DNA from: Pseudomonas bubulae
GTDB taxonomy: Bacteria > Pseudomonadota > Gammaproteobacteria > Pseudomonadales > Pseudomonadaceae
Direction: 5' to 3'
NCBI RefSeq assembly: GCF_900618535.1
Contig: NZ_UYJA01000001.1
Location: 1,054,001-1,118,000, forward strand
Length of the DNA: 64,000 nt
Positions 10,969-19,775 of this stretch are shown piece after piece (position 1 is the first letter of the stretch; the number at the start of each line of letters is the position of its first letter). Position numbers and translations under genes: made by a program. The notes under the pieces were generated by a model. The model made no database searches and had not been told where the DNA came from. It was given only the letters and a program-made list of their open reading frames with translations.

Positions 10969-11649
10969 TCAGGCGTGCAATAAAACCAGTGCCTTGCGGT
11001 ATAGCGCCGCACGCTGGGCGTGACCATTGAGACCACCATTGATAGCCCTTGTCACGCGTTCGAAATCCTCCCCGTCTGCCAGGGTATTTATACTGCGCGA
11101 GTTCCAGTACCAGCCCGCCGACGCCACTGCCCATTGCCACTCTTGCAGCAGTTGCGGGCTGGTGAGCAAGCGCTCATCCCCGAACAACCCCTGGCTGCAC
11201 TGGCAGTAGTTGGTTTTACCGGTGACTTGAATCAATCCCCTGCCCCGATATAACCAGCCTTCCCCCGACGCCTCTGAGCCATTGCCCAGGCGGTTGCTGT
11301 AGACCCGGTTTGCAATTGCCTGCGGCCGGCGCTGAAGCATAAGCGCGTCAGCATTGGGTACGCGCCGGGAGCGATTGCCGTCCGTTACGGTAATGTATTG
11401 ACCTTCGCCATCCTTCTGCGCAAAGCGGGAGCCCCAGGTGGCCGCGAGGCCACCGGCACTGTAATTAAGGTTTTCGACAAGTACCGTGAACCCTGCACTT
11501 TCATGGCCTACCTGAGCTAGAAATGCAGCAAGGCGTCGGGGGGTATTGATCAACACTTGACGGCTAACGGCCTGCACAAGGGGCAAATACAGATCGACGC
11601 AGGCCGTACTTTTGGGGAACAGCTGGAGCATTACTTCGCGGCTCAACAT
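10969..11649 (-). CDS. Glycoside hydrolase family 19 / endolysin-like protein
   Basis: A 226-residue protein with the chitinase-class GH19 fold as used by phage and tailocin lysins: AAFLAQVGHESAGF with the likely catalytic Glu50, ENLNYSAGGLAATWGSRF, then GWLYRGRGLIQVTGKTNY and INGGLNGHAQRAALY. There is no signal peptide, so release would need a holin, lysis or a phage particle. No holin or phage structural gene lies beside it; the neighbours are a DUF3087 gene and an Lrp regulator. It is either a domesticated orphan or a relic of a lysis cassette. Substrate is more probably peptidoglycan than chitin. Confidence 0.82.
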   Translation of the reverse strand: MLSREVMLQLFPKSTACVDLYLPLVQAVSRQVLINTPRRLAAFLAQVGHESAGFTVLVENLNYSAGGLAATWGSRFAQKDGEGQYITVTDGNRSRRVPNADALMLQRRPQAIANRVYSNRLGNGSEASGEGWLYRGRGLIQVTGKTNYCQCSQGLFGDERLLTSPQLLQEWQWAVASAGWYWNSRSINTLADGEDFERVTRAINGGLNGHAQRAALYRKALVLLHA

Positions 11650-11819
11650 GGGGATTTACTCTTAATCAATGTAATTAAAAGTAAAAGCCAAGCACTAAAG
11701 CCACGCACCTGCCGTCACCAAAAGAGTAATCAGGCCAGAACTACTCTACTCAAAGAAAACACTTACAACTCATCGAAAAGTTATTTTACAGATACGACTT
11801 GAATGCACCCTTGATGCAC

Positions 11820-12290
11820 TCAACCTTCAACAGGCACCTCTCGCCTTGGCTTGACCGACTTATACGAAAAACTCGAGTAAATCTCTTTGACCGCGGGCAA
11901 TGTCTGCAGGACTTCACGGGCAAATTCGCCAAAGGATTCGAGATCCCTGGCCACGACTTCCAATAAAAAGTCGTAACGACCCGACACGTTGTGACACGCG
12001 ACGATTTCGGGAATTTCCAATAACCGTTGTTCAAAGCTTCTGGCCAGTTCTTGCGAGTGAGAGGCCATCATGATGCTGACAAACGCCGTGACCCCGTATC
12101 CCAGTTCCTTTGGCGAAAGAACCGCCTGATAGCCCGTAATGATCCCGCTCTCTTCCAGCATTTTGACCCGTCGCCAACACGGCGAGGTGGTCAGTGAGAC
12201 ACTCTCGGCCAACTCTGCAACGGTAAGTCGGGCATTGCCCTGCAGTGCGCAAAGCAAGGCTTTATCGGTTCTGTCCAGAGCGTTTGGCAT
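11820..12290 (-). CDS. Lrp/AsnC-family regulator of methionine gamma-lyase
   Basis: A 156-residue regulator with an N-terminal winged helix-turn-helix (LDRTDKALLCALQGNARLTV, then SLTTSPCWRRVKMLEESGII) and a C-terminal RAM ligand domain (FVSIMMASHSQELARSFEQ, then FLLEVVARDLESFGEFAREV). It is divergent from the methionine gamma-lyase gene with 124 bases between, the same arrangement as mdeR-mdeA in P. putida. There the Lrp-type MdeR activates the lyase gene, so it probably senses methionine or a related amino acid. The annotation as MdeR counterpart is by synteny. Confidence 0.88.
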   Translation of the reverse strand: MPNALDRTDKALLCALQGNARLTVAELAESVSLTTSPCWRRVKMLEESGIITGYQAVLSPKELGYGVTAFVSIMMASHSQELARSFEQRLLEIPEIVACHNVSGRYDFLLEVVARDLESFGEFAREVLQTLPAVKEIYSSFSYKSVKPRREVPVEG

Positions 12291-12414
12291 GTTTTGCCCC
12301 TAGCGGTCAGCGTGGCGGTTTTTTGTTCTGGTAAGTGGTGTATTTACAGGTAAATTTGGAATTTTCCACGTTCATTTAAAGCATAGCATTGTAGGAAATA
12401 TCGGAGAGTTCACC

Positions 12415-13602
12415 ATGAACGATAAGAACAACAACTTCGGCTTTTCTACTCGCGCCATCCACTACGGTTATAACCCGCTGGAACACAACGGCGCGGTAAT
12501 CCCCCCTGTTTATATGACCTCAACCTTTGCCTTTGCCACGGCCGAATACGGCGCAGGCTGTTTTTCCGGTGAAGAGCACGGGCATTTTTACACCCGCATT
12601 TCCAACCCCACCCTGGCCCTGCTGGAAGCACGCATGGCGGCGCTGGAAAACGGCGAAGCGGGTGTGGCGTTCAGTTCCGGCATGGGCGCGATCGCCGCAA
12701 CATTCTGGACCCTGCTGCGGCCCGGCGATGAAATCATCGTCAACCGCACCTTGTATGGCTGCACCTTTGCCCTGCTGCACCACGGCATCGGTGAATTCGG
12801 GGTGGTAGTCAAACATGTGGACATGGCCAACCCGGCCGAACTGCAAGCCGCGATCAGCCCTGCAACCCGCATGATCTACTTCGAGACGCCGGCCAATCCG
12901 AATATGCAACTGGTGGACATCCCTGCCGTAGCGCGGATTGCCCACACACATGACAACCTGCTCGTGGTGATCGACAACACCTACTGCACGCCCTATCTGC
13001 AGCGTCCACTGGAACTGGGCGCCGACGTGGTGGTGCATTCGGCCACCAAGTACCTGAGCGGGCACAGTGATATCACCGCTGGCATGGTGGTCACCAGCCA
13101 GCTCCTGGCTGACCGGATCCGTCTGCAAGGCTTGAAGGACCTGACCGGGGCAGTCTTGTCGCCCCATGATGCGCATTTGCTGATGCGCGGCATCAAGACC
13201 CTGGCCCTGCGCATGGACCGCCATTGCAGCAGCGCCCAGGCCATTGCGCATATGTTGCAGGATCACCCTGCCGTGGAATGGGTGGCCTACCCCGGCCTGC
13301 CCTCTTTCCCGCAATACGAGCTGGCATCCCGGCAGATGAAACTGCCGGGGGGCATGATTGCCTTTGAGCTCAAGGGCGGCATGGCTGCAGGACAGCGCTT
13401 TATGAATGCCCTGCAATTGTTCAGCCGTGCGGTCAGCCTGGGGGGGGCCGAGTCACTGGCGCAGCATCCCGCGAGCATGACCCACTCTACCTACACCCTG
13501 GAGGAACGGGCACGACACGGAATAAGTGAAGGATTGGTGCGTCTGGCGGTGGGGCTGGAGGATGTCGCCGATTTGCTGGCGGATATAGAGCAGGCATTAT
13601 AG
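12415..13602 (+). CDS. mdeA: Methionine gamma-lyase
   Basis: A 395-residue PLP enzyme of the Cys/Met metabolism family that splits L-methionine into methanethiol, 2-oxobutanoate and ammonia. The diagnostic Cys116 (TLYGCTF) that separates methionine gamma-lyase from cystathionine enzymes is present. So are the PLP Lys212 (HSATKYLSGH), Tyr59 and Arg61 (HFYTRISNP) and the C-terminal SLGGAESLAQHPASMTHS loop. The start follows CGGAGAG. The long match to P. putida MdeA along the whole chain supports the specific call over cystathionine gamma-lyase or synthase. Methanethiol is an odour compound in spoilage pseudomonads. Confidence 0.93.
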   Translation: MNDKNNNFGFSTRAIHYGYNPLEHNGAVIPPVYMTSTFAFATAEYGAGCFSGEEHGHFYTRISNPTLALLEARMAALENGEAGVAFSSGMGAIAATFWTLLRPGDEIIVNRTLYGCTFALLHHGIGEFGVVVKHVDMANPAELQAAISPATRMIYFETPANPNMQLVDIPAVARIAHTHDNLLVVIDNTYCTPYLQRPLELGADVVVHSATKYLSGHSDITAGMVVTSQLLADRIRLQGLKDLTGAVLSPHDAHLLMRGIKTLALRMDRHCSSAQAIAHMLQDHPAVEWVAYPGLPSFPQYELASRQMKLPGGMIAFELKGGMAAGQRFMNALQLFSRAVSLGGAESLAQHPASMTHSTYTLEERARHGISEGLVRLAVGLEDVADLLADIEQAL

Positions 13603-13653
13603 GGGGGCAGCGCCAGCCTCCCCTGTAGATACTCTGTTGCCGGTCAACCCTCC

Positions 13654-13708
13654 CTGTGGGAGCGAGCCTGCTCGCGAACGACTTTCGCGAGCAGGCTCGC
13701 TCCCACAG
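13654..13708. repeat. REP-type hairpin
   Basis: A compact REP hairpin: CTGTGGGAGCGAGCCTGCTC followed by an 8-9 base loop and the inverted arm. It lies 50 bases after mdeA and may protect or end its mRNA. Confidence 0.9.
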
Positions 13709-13727
13709 TTAAAATTCCCTTCAGACC

Positions 13728-13768
13728 TAGCAGCTGCCGAGGAACGAGGCTGCGTTCGTCAGCTGCTA
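13728..13768. repeat. Second-family REP-like hairpin (GAGGCTGCG type)
   Basis: TAGCAGCTG and CAGCTGCTA enclose CCGAGGAACGAGGCTGCGTTCGT. The core GAACGAGGCTGCG recurs at 32945-33091 and, in altered form, at 19776-19866, so this is a distinct repeat family from the GTGGGAGCG REPs. Confidence 0.7.
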
Positions 13769-13796
13769 CAAGCCGTGTGGAGGACAGGATGAAATA

Positions 13797-13880
13797 TCAA
13801 CCCGGCGGAATTGTCGCCAAAATACCGATGCCGATGGTCAGCACCAAAAAACCGCCCAAAAACCAAGCCATCTTGTTCAT
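13797..13880 (-). CDS. Putative 27-residue single-pass membrane protein
   Basis: The frame encodes MNKMAWFLGGFLVLTIGIGI followed by LATIPPG and a stop. It is one hydrophobic helix with a basic N-terminus and would sit in the inner membrane. ACGGGGAAAC lies six bases before the ATG, a good ribosome binding site. It stands alone between a repeat and a LysR gene. I do not recognise it; small size makes the call uncertain. Confidence 0.5.
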   Translation of the reverse strand: MNKMAWFLGGFLVLTIGIGILATIPPG

Positions 13881-14046
13881 GATGTTTCCCCGTCAGTCGT
13901 TCGTCATAAAACAGGCGCAGAACAGCTGCCGACCACACACAGGTGCTGCTGTGTAGTCGCGTCCTCGTCTGTCTCGGAAGGTTGGAGGAAATTTTGCGCC
14001 GCAAACTGCACACATAACAGGTGCAGATAACGCGAAAAAATACGGA

Positions 14047-14967
14047 TCAGATGCCCGGCAGCACAAAATGCCCAGGCTCAACGCTGTGTTGGTACTCGGC
14101 AACAACCGCCTGACTGAGGTTGACCACCGCCTCATTCAGCTCCAGCCCCGCCCCCGTGCGCCAACTGGCGTATACCGCAAAGCCCGGTGCAGTCTCGATC
14201 GGCAACGCAATCATGGCCCCGCTCTGCAATTCGCGACTGACCAGTACCGGCGGCAGGGCACCGATGCCAAAGCCGTCCGCCACCAGTTTGATAATCGCCG
14301 CCACCGAGTTGATGCAGCTGATGCGTGGCGCGGCAATATCGTGCTGATGCAGAAAATTGAGCATGTCCTGATGCGGCCGCGACAAGCGTGAAAAGGTCAG
14401 CAAGCGCTCCTCGCAAAGATCCGCCAGGTCACGGTAGCTGCGGTTCAGAGCTGCGTCCCTGGCCACAATCCAACTCAACGGGTAACTGGCCAGTTGTACA
14501 TTGCGCACGCCGTCGGCACGCAATAAATCCGTCTGAAAAATCAGGTCCAGCTGACCTTTAAGCAATTGTTCATTAAGGTTCAGCGCCGTATCGGCGGTCA
14601 GTTCAACCTCTACCTGGGGGTAGTCGCGGCTCAGCGCACTGATCAGATCGCTCAGCCAGCTATGGATAACCGTGTCCATCACGCCGATGCGCAGGCGCCC
14701 GGCAAACCTGTCCGCCTGCCCCAGCGATTGCAGAAGGCGTTGCTGGGTGGCCAGCATTTCTTCGGCGTAACCCAGCACCTGATGGCCTTCACGGGTGAGG
14801 TTGACACCACGGGAATCGCGCTGGAACAACTGCACGCCAAGCTCGGTTTCGAGGACTGAAATACGGCTCGAAATGGCTGCCTGGGTACTGGATAACTTTT
14901 CGGCGGTCAGCCGAAAACTGCCAAGGCGCGCTACCCAGACGAATGTCAGAAGAAATCGCATATTCAT
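14047..14967 (-). CDS. LysR-family transcriptional regulator
   Basis: A 306-residue LysR regulator with an N-terminal winged helix-turn-helix (FLLTFVWVARLGSFRLTAEK, then SSTQAAISSRISVLETELG) and a C-terminal effector domain (from about residue 90, GRLRIGVMDTVIHSWLSDLI). The ATG at 14965-14967 or 14959-14961 is likely; a TTG six codons upstream extends the frame. It is divergent from the DUF969-DUF979-pcp operon and is the obvious candidate regulator of it. The 306-base gap to that operon contains no gene. Confidence 0.88.
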   Translation of the reverse strand: MNMRFLLTFVWVARLGSFRLTAEKLSSTQAAISSRISVLETELGVQLFQRDSRGVNLTREGHQVLGYAEEMLATQQRLLQSLGQADRFAGRLRIGVMDTVIHSWLSDLISALSRDYPQVEVELTADTALNLNEQLLKGQLDLIFQTDLLRADGVRNVQLASYPLSWIVARDAALNRSYRDLADLCEERLLTFSRLSRPHQDMLNFLHQHDIAAPRISCINSVAAIIKLVADGFGIGALPPVLVSRELQSGAMIALPIETAPGFAVYASWRTGAGLELNEAVVNLSQAVVAEYQHSVEPGHFVLPGI

Positions 14968-15273
14968 ACAGGACGCCCCACCCAATCAAAACCAGGGCAG
15001 CACTGTAAACCCTTGCCGCAGGGACAGGCCAGTCGGCTTAAGTCGGTGATTGATAAAACTTTTCTGTTCGGGGGTGACAACTTTTATTGACTGGACGCAC
15101 AACCCAAAGCCACCAACCATATCGGGCAATGAGGCCCATAGGGTCTCAACAATAAAAAAACACGCTGAGTCCGGCAGCGTACCGATTTTTCGAAAGTGTG
15201 CCTGACCGCTTTCGACTTGCCCTCACCAGCCTGCCCTGGTGCTGCGGCAATCAGCTAAAGGGATTGCCCCCTC
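14968..15273. promoter_or_regulatory. Divergent control region, lysR / DUF969 operon
   Basis: No gene is visible. An AT-rich stretch at 15045-15090 contains a repeated AACTTTT (within AAAACTTTTCTG and ACAACTTTTATT, about 20 bases apart), a possible regulator site. A CACGCTGAGTCCGGCAGCGT hairpin-like string follows at 15162-15181 after a run of seven A's. Confidence 0.4.
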
Positions 15274-16005
15274 ATGCAAACCGTCGTAAACCTTTGGCCC
15301 TTGATTGGCGTGTTCGTCATCATCATCGGCTTTGTGCTGCGCTTTAACCCACTGTTGGTGGTCAGCGCGGCGGCTATCGTCACCGGCCTTGCTGCCAACT
15401 TCCCGCTGGAAAAAATCATCAGTGAAATGGGTGAAGGCTTCCTGCAAACCCGCGCCCTGCAATTGATTCTGCTGCTGCCCCTGGCCGTGATCGGCTTGCT
15501 GGAGCGTCACGGCCTGCGTCTGCACGCGCAAAACTGGATCGCCAGCTTCCAGCGCGCAACGGTCGGCCGGTTGCTGATTATGTACCTGTTCGTGCGTGAG
15601 ACCACCGCTGCTGTAGGCCTGACCAGTCTGGGCGGGCATCCGCAAATGGTCCGCCCGCTGCTGGCCCCGATGGCCGAGGGCGCAGCCGAGAACAAGTACG
15701 GCAAGCTGCCTGCTCCTGTGCGGCAGAAAGTCCTGGCCATGTGTGCCGCCACCGACAACATCGGCTTGTTTTTTGGTGAAGACGTGTTTGTGGCCTTCGG
15801 CGCAATCGCACTGATGCACACCTTCCTGCTGGGTTCGGGGCTTGATGTCGAGCCGCTGCACATCGCTTTCTGGGGAATTCCGACGGCGATTTGCGCCTTT
15901 ATCGTGCATGCCCTGCGCCTGTATCGCTTTGACCTGATGCTGGAGCGCAGCATGGCCGAAGTTGCCCGGGAAGAAGTTGACGCAGCTCAGGAGCTGGCAC
16001 GATGA
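15274..16005 (+). CDS. DUF969-family membrane protein
   Basis: A 243-residue polytopic membrane protein. Hydrophobic segments include WPLIGVFVIIIGFVLRFNPL (residues 6-25), VVSAAAIVTGLAANF (26-42), LQLILLLPLAVIGLL (about 56-72) and LHIAFWGIPTAICAFIVHAL (about 195-215). The sequence RETTAAVGLTSLGGHPQMVRPL is typical of DUF969. Its stop overlaps the DUF979 start by 4 bases (ATGA). The DUF969-DUF979 pair is often found with pyroglutamyl peptidase and is thought to form a transporter, perhaps for 5-oxoproline or its peptides; that substrate is inferred only from the neighbour. Confidence 0.85.
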   Translation: MQTVVNLWPLIGVFVIIIGFVLRFNPLLVVSAAAIVTGLAANFPLEKIISEMGEGFLQTRALQLILLLPLAVIGLLERHGLRLHAQNWIASFQRATVGRLLIMYLFVRETTAAVGLTSLGGHPQMVRPLLAPMAEGAAENKYGKLPAPVRQKVLAMCAATDNIGLFFGEDVFVAFGAIALMHTFLLGSGLDVEPLHIAFWGIPTAICAFIVHALRLYRFDLMLERSMAEVAREEVDAAQELAR

Positions 16006-16952
16006 TTATTTCTATTGAGTACTTCTACTGGCTGGCGGGAGTGCTGCTGCTGATCACCGCGGGCATGATCCTGACAGACCGCACCCACCCCAAACGCTGG
16101 ACCAGTGGCCTGTTCTGGGCGTTGTTCGCCATGGTGTTCCTGATTGGCGATCGCCTTTCGCCGTTCGTGGTAGGTATTGGCGTGCTGGTCATGGCCGGCA
16201 TTGCCGGCATTGGCGGTGTTGGCCGAGGCACCCACGCCGAGTTGCATGTCAAGGCTGCACGGGCCAGTGCTGGCCGTCTGGGGCACAAGCTGTTTATCCC
16301 GGCCCTGTCGATTCCGCTGGTGACCGTGATCGGTTCGATCCTGCTGAAAAACACCCAGATCGGTGGCGTACCGCTGCTTGACCCGAAAAACACCACGTTC
16401 GTGTCCCTGGGCATCGGCTGCATGGTGGCCCTGGTTCTGGCCTGCATCCTGACCCGTGATACGCCGCTGCAAGGCCTGCGTGAATCGCGCCGCCTGACCG
16501 AAGCCCTGGGCTGGACCATGGTGCTGCCGCAAATGCTGGCCATGCTTGGCCTGCTGTTCAATGACGCCGGGGTCGGTACCGCCGTTGCTCATGTCACCAC
16601 CGCTTATATCAACATGGACTATCGCCTGGTAGCGGTGATGGTCTACGTGCTGGGCATGGCGCTGTTCACGGTCATCATGGGCAACGGTTTTGCTGCATTC
16701 CCGGTCATGACCGGCGGGGTCGGCGTGCCGGTACTGGTCGGCATCTACGATGCCAACCCGGCTGTCATGGCGGCAATCGGCATGTTTTCCGGCTACTGCG
16801 GCACGCTGATGACGCCAATGGCAGCCAACTTCAATATCGTGCCCGTGGCCCTGCTGGAGCTGCCGGACAAATACGCCGTGATCAAGGCTCAAATGCCCAC
16901 CGCTCTGATGATGCTGGTGGTCAATATCGTGCTTCTTTACGTACTGATGTGA
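16002..16952 (+). CDS. DUF979-family membrane protein
   Basis: A 316-residue polytopic membrane protein, partner of the preceding DUF969 protein. At least eight hydrophobic helices can be seen, from YFYWLAGVLLLITAGMIL to MPTALMMLVVNIVLLYVLM. Conserved-looking polar parts are GRGTHAELHVKAARA, FNDAGVGTAVAHV and MGNGFAAFPVMTGGVGVP. The last is the kind of broken helix seen in secondary transporters. It overlaps the upstream gene by 4 bases and is followed after 7 bases by pcp, so the three are one operon. Confidence 0.85.
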   Translation: MIISIEYFYWLAGVLLLITAGMILTDRTHPKRWTSGLFWALFAMVFLIGDRLSPFVVGIGVLVMAGIAGIGGVGRGTHAELHVKAARASAGRLGHKLFIPALSIPLVTVIGSILLKNTQIGGVPLLDPKNTTFVSLGIGCMVALVLACILTRDTPLQGLRESRRLTEALGWTMVLPQMLAMLGLLFNDAGVGTAVAHVTTAYINMDYRLVAVMVYVLGMALFTVIMGNGFAAFPVMTGGVGVPVLVGIYDANPAVMAAIGMFSGYCGTLMTPMAANFNIVPVALLELPDKYAVIKAQMPTALMMLVVNIVLLYVLM

Positions 16953-16959
16953 GAACAGC

Positions 16960-17598
16960 ATGCGCACTGTACTGCTGACCGGTTTCGAACCGTTCGACCA
17001 AGACACCGTCAACCCGTCCTGGGAGGCCGTACGCCTTCTGGACGGCACCTTGCAGGGCGATATGCAGATCATCGCCCGTCAGTTGCCCTGTACGTTCGCC
17101 GGAGCGCCCGAGCGACTGAGCCAACTTCTGCAGGAGTTCACCCCGACGCTGGTGATCGCCGTCGGGCTTGGCCCCGGTCGCACGGACATCTGCATCGAGC
17201 GGGTAGCGATCAATATCAACGACGCCCGCATCCCTGACAACCTTGGCTATCAGCCGATCGATACACCCGTGGTGGCGCAAGGGCCAGCGGCGTATTTCAG
17301 TACCTTGCCGCTCAAGGCAATGGTGCGGGCGATCAGGGCCGGCGGGATTCCCGCGTCGGTTTCCCATACGGCGGGCACCTTTGTCTGCAATCAGGTGTTC
17401 TATTGCCTACAGCATGCATTGGCCGGGACCGGCGTACGCGGTGGTTTTATCCACGTCCCGCCTCTGCCGCAACAGGCGGTGGTGGCTGGTGGCCCGTCCA
17501 TGGCACTGGCCACCCAGGTGGAAGGGTTGCGCATCGCCGTAATCACGGCCCTGAATACCGAAGATGATGTACTTGAAGGTGGTGGCCAGGTCAGCTGA
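16960..17598 (+). CDS. pcp: Pyrrolidone-carboxylate peptidase
   Basis: A 212-residue cysteine peptidase of family C15 that removes N-terminal pyroglutamate from peptides in the cytoplasm. The catalytic triad is present: Glu80 (CIERVAIN), Cys143 (GTFVCNQVFY) and His165 (GFIHVPPLP). The N-terminal TGFEPF motif is also present. It is the third gene of the DUF969-DUF979-pcp operon, which suggests uptake followed by cleavage of pyroglutamyl compounds. Confidence 0.95.
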   Translation: MRTVLLTGFEPFDQDTVNPSWEAVRLLDGTLQGDMQIIARQLPCTFAGAPERLSQLLQEFTPTLVIAVGLGPGRTDICIERVAININDARIPDNLGYQPIDTPVVAQGPAAYFSTLPLKAMVRAIRAGGIPASVSHTAGTFVCNQVFYCLQHALAGTGVRGGFIHVPPLPQQAVVAGGPSMALATQVEGLRIAVITALNTEDDVLEGGGQVS

Positions 17599-17657
17599 TA
17601 ACGCGTTGGAAACCGGGCACGATTGGTAGTCGCTGCCTGACCAACACGGCTATCGGC

Positions 17658-18863
17658 CTAATGACCGACAACCGCCGCCCCCGCCTGCCGGTGCCCTTGC
17701 GGGAAACCATGGGCACGGGCACTGAACACGATCCCCAGCCCGACCAGCAACAACACCAGCAACACCCAGGGGAAGACGTTCACCCCGAATTGATCGAGCA
17801 ATATGCCACCGGTCAATGCCCCCGCGGCAATGGCGCTGTTCCACACCACCACGTTCATCGACAACGCAACATCGGCGCCCTCGCCTGCCGCATCGGCCAG
17901 AGCGGTTTGCAGCAGGGTGGCGGCACCGCCGAAGGACAACCCCCAAACAAAAATCCCTGCATATACGACAGCCACCGACTGCGAGAAGAAACCGAACAGC
18001 AGCGAAATCGCAGCAAATGTCGCCAGGCAAGCCATGACTGCCTTGCGCAGATGCCGGTCTACCAGTCGCCCGGTCAGCCAGATTCCCAGCAGCGCCGCCA
18101 ATCCGAAGACCAGCAACACAATATCGACCTTATCGGCAAGGCCCGCCGATGCCACGAAAGGCGCGATATAGGTGTAGAGCATGTTGTGCGCCAGCATCCA
18201 GGTCAGTACCACGGCAAGCACGGAGCGCACTCCCGGTGTCAGCAGCACCTGTCGCAAGCCGATACGTTGCGAAGCAGACTGCCCTGGGTAATCAGGCACC
18301 TTGAGCACTACCCAGGCCATCAGCACCAGGGTCAAGGCCGACATCAGGCCAAATGCCGTACGCCACCCTACCAGCGCACCCAGCCAGGTGCCCAATGGCA
18401 CACCCAGTGACAGGGCAATCGGCGTGCCCACCATCGCCACCGCCATGGCCCGGCCCTGCAACTGCGGGGCAACCATGCGCCGCGCATAACCTGCCAGCAG
18501 GCTCCAGGCCAACCCGGCTGATGCGCCGGCAAAAAAACGTGCAATCAGGGTCACGCCGTACTGAGACGACCACGCGGTAATCGAATTGAACAGCAGAAAC
18601 CCGACAATCGTCAGCAGCATTACGTTGCGACGCCGCCAGCCCTGGGTCGCGATGGTCAACGGGATCGCCGCCAGCAGGGAGCCCAGCGCGTAGACCGTAA
18701 CCATCTGCCCCGCCAGCGCCGATGACACTTGCAGGCCGCTGCTGATTTGCGGCAACAGGCCTGCGGGTAAGGTCTCGGTAACAATGCAAATAAAACCGGT
18801 CATGGCCAGCGCCAGCAGCGCGCCCATGGGTAATCGCTCAGTGGTGTTTTGCTCTTTGCCCAT
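17658..18863 (-). CDS. MFS transporter, DHA1/sugar-efflux-like
   Basis: A 401-residue major facilitator with about twelve transmembrane helices. The family motif between helices 2 and 3 is seen as LAAIPLTIATQGWRRRNVML. Helix 5 has GTPIALSLGVPLGTWLGALVGWRTAF, the drug/H+ antiporter motif C region. It resembles the AraJ/SotB/YdhP group of inner-membrane efflux carriers. It is divergent from a TetR gene across 117 bases, the usual layout of a TetR-controlled efflux pump. The substrate is unknown. Confidence 0.88.
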   Translation of the reverse strand: MGKEQNTTERLPMGALLALAMTGFICIVTETLPAGLLPQISSGLQVSSALAGQMVTVYALGSLLAAIPLTIATQGWRRRNVMLLTIVGFLLFNSITAWSSQYGVTLIARFFAGASAGLAWSLLAGYARRMVAPQLQGRAMAVAMVGTPIALSLGVPLGTWLGALVGWRTAFGLMSALTLVLMAWVVLKVPDYPGQSASQRIGLRQVLLTPGVRSVLAVVLTWMLAHNMLYTYIAPFVASAGLADKVDIVLLVFGLAALLGIWLTGRLVDRHLRKAVMACLATFAAISLLFGFFSQSVAVVYAGIFVWGLSFGGAATLLQTALADAAGEGADVALSMNVVVWNSAIAAGALTGGILLDQFGVNVFPWVLLVLLLVGLGIVFSARAHGFPQGHRQAGAAVVGH

Positions 18864-18886
18864 GGATGCCCTGCTCCTGCTAGTTA

Positions 18887-18952
18887 TGTATCGATAGGTA
18901 CAAATGTAGGGCGACGGGAAATATTGGTCAATGACTTTTGTATCGACTAGTA
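18887..18952. promoter_or_regulatory. Likely TetR operator region
   Basis: Between the divergent MFS and tetR genes lies the imperfect palindrome TGTATCGATAGGTACA (18887-18902), and a second copy of its half, TTGTATCGACTAGTA, at 18938-18952. Two TGTATCGA half-sites about 50 bases apart are a reasonable operator pair for the adjacent TetR protein. Confidence 0.45.
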
Positions 18953-18980
18953 TTTATATCTCGCTACGAAGGAGACTCAA

Positions 18981-19592
18981 ATGGCACAGATGGGACGCCC
19001 GCGCACATTTGATCGGGACGCGGCAATCACCCAGGCCATGCACCTGTTCTGGGAGCACGGTTATGACTCGACATCGCTGAGCCAGCTCAAGGCCAATATG
19101 GGCTCAGGCATTTCCGCGCCCAGCTTTTACGCAGCTTTCGGCTCCAAGGAGGCGCTGTTCAAAGAGGTCATGACGCGCTACCTGAACAGCCATGGCAGGG
19201 TCACCGAAAGCCTGTTCGACACTCACCTGCCCCCACGCGAAGCGATCGAGCGAACGTTGCGCAGCTCCGCCAAAATGCAATGTGAGCCGGGTCACCCACG
19301 GGGTTGTCTGGTCGCTCTGGGGCTGATGAGTGCCAGTTCAGCTCAAGCGGTGGCGATAAGCGCCCCTCTGGCCGAAGCGAGGGCGCGTAACCGGGCCGGG
19401 TTTATGGCTTGTGTCGAGCGCGCCATCCGCGAGGGTGAGCTTGCCGCCCAGACTGATCCGCGAGCGCTGGCCACGGTGTTCGAGAGTTTTCTGCTGGGCC
19501 TGACCACCCTGGCCCGGGATGGTGTAGCCCATGCCGTACTGGACGCTGCGATCACCCAGGTGATGAGCACTTGGGATGCCGCGCGCGCCTGA
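18981..19592 (+). CDS. TetR/AcrR-family regulator
   Basis: A 203-residue regulator with an N-terminal HTH (GRPRTFDRDAAITQAMHLFW, then GYDSTSLSQLKANMGSGISA) and a C-terminal domain of the AcrR/YcdC-like group containing HPRGCLVALGLMSAS. The start follows GAAGGAGAC. It probably represses the divergent MFS efflux gene and responds to that pump's substrate. Confidence 0.88.
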   Translation: MAQMGRPRTFDRDAAITQAMHLFWEHGYDSTSLSQLKANMGSGISAPSFYAAFGSKEALFKEVMTRYLNSHGRVTESLFDTHLPPREAIERTLRSSAKMQCEPGHPRGCLVALGLMSASSAQAVAISAPLAEARARNRAGFMACVERAIREGELAAQTDPRALATVFESFLLGLTTLARDGVAHAVLDAAITQVMSTWDAARA

Positions 19593-19775
19593 GGGATGAG
19601 CGCTGGTTATCGGCCAATCAATATTCGTCATTGGGCAGTGCCCCCGACAAAACCTACAGTGGTCGCCTGAAAGAGCCCTTATGGCTCGCTATCGGGATAA
19701 CTGCGGTGCAACTTATAACGACAATAGGCGGCGAAAACGCTGCCACTGCCTGTACTTGGGTGGCAATCCCCTGTA

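Noticed and set aside
15987..17072. Minus-strand 361-codon open frame
   Set aside because: Antisense to DUF979 and pcp; His/Gln/Asp-rich composition with no recognisable domain.
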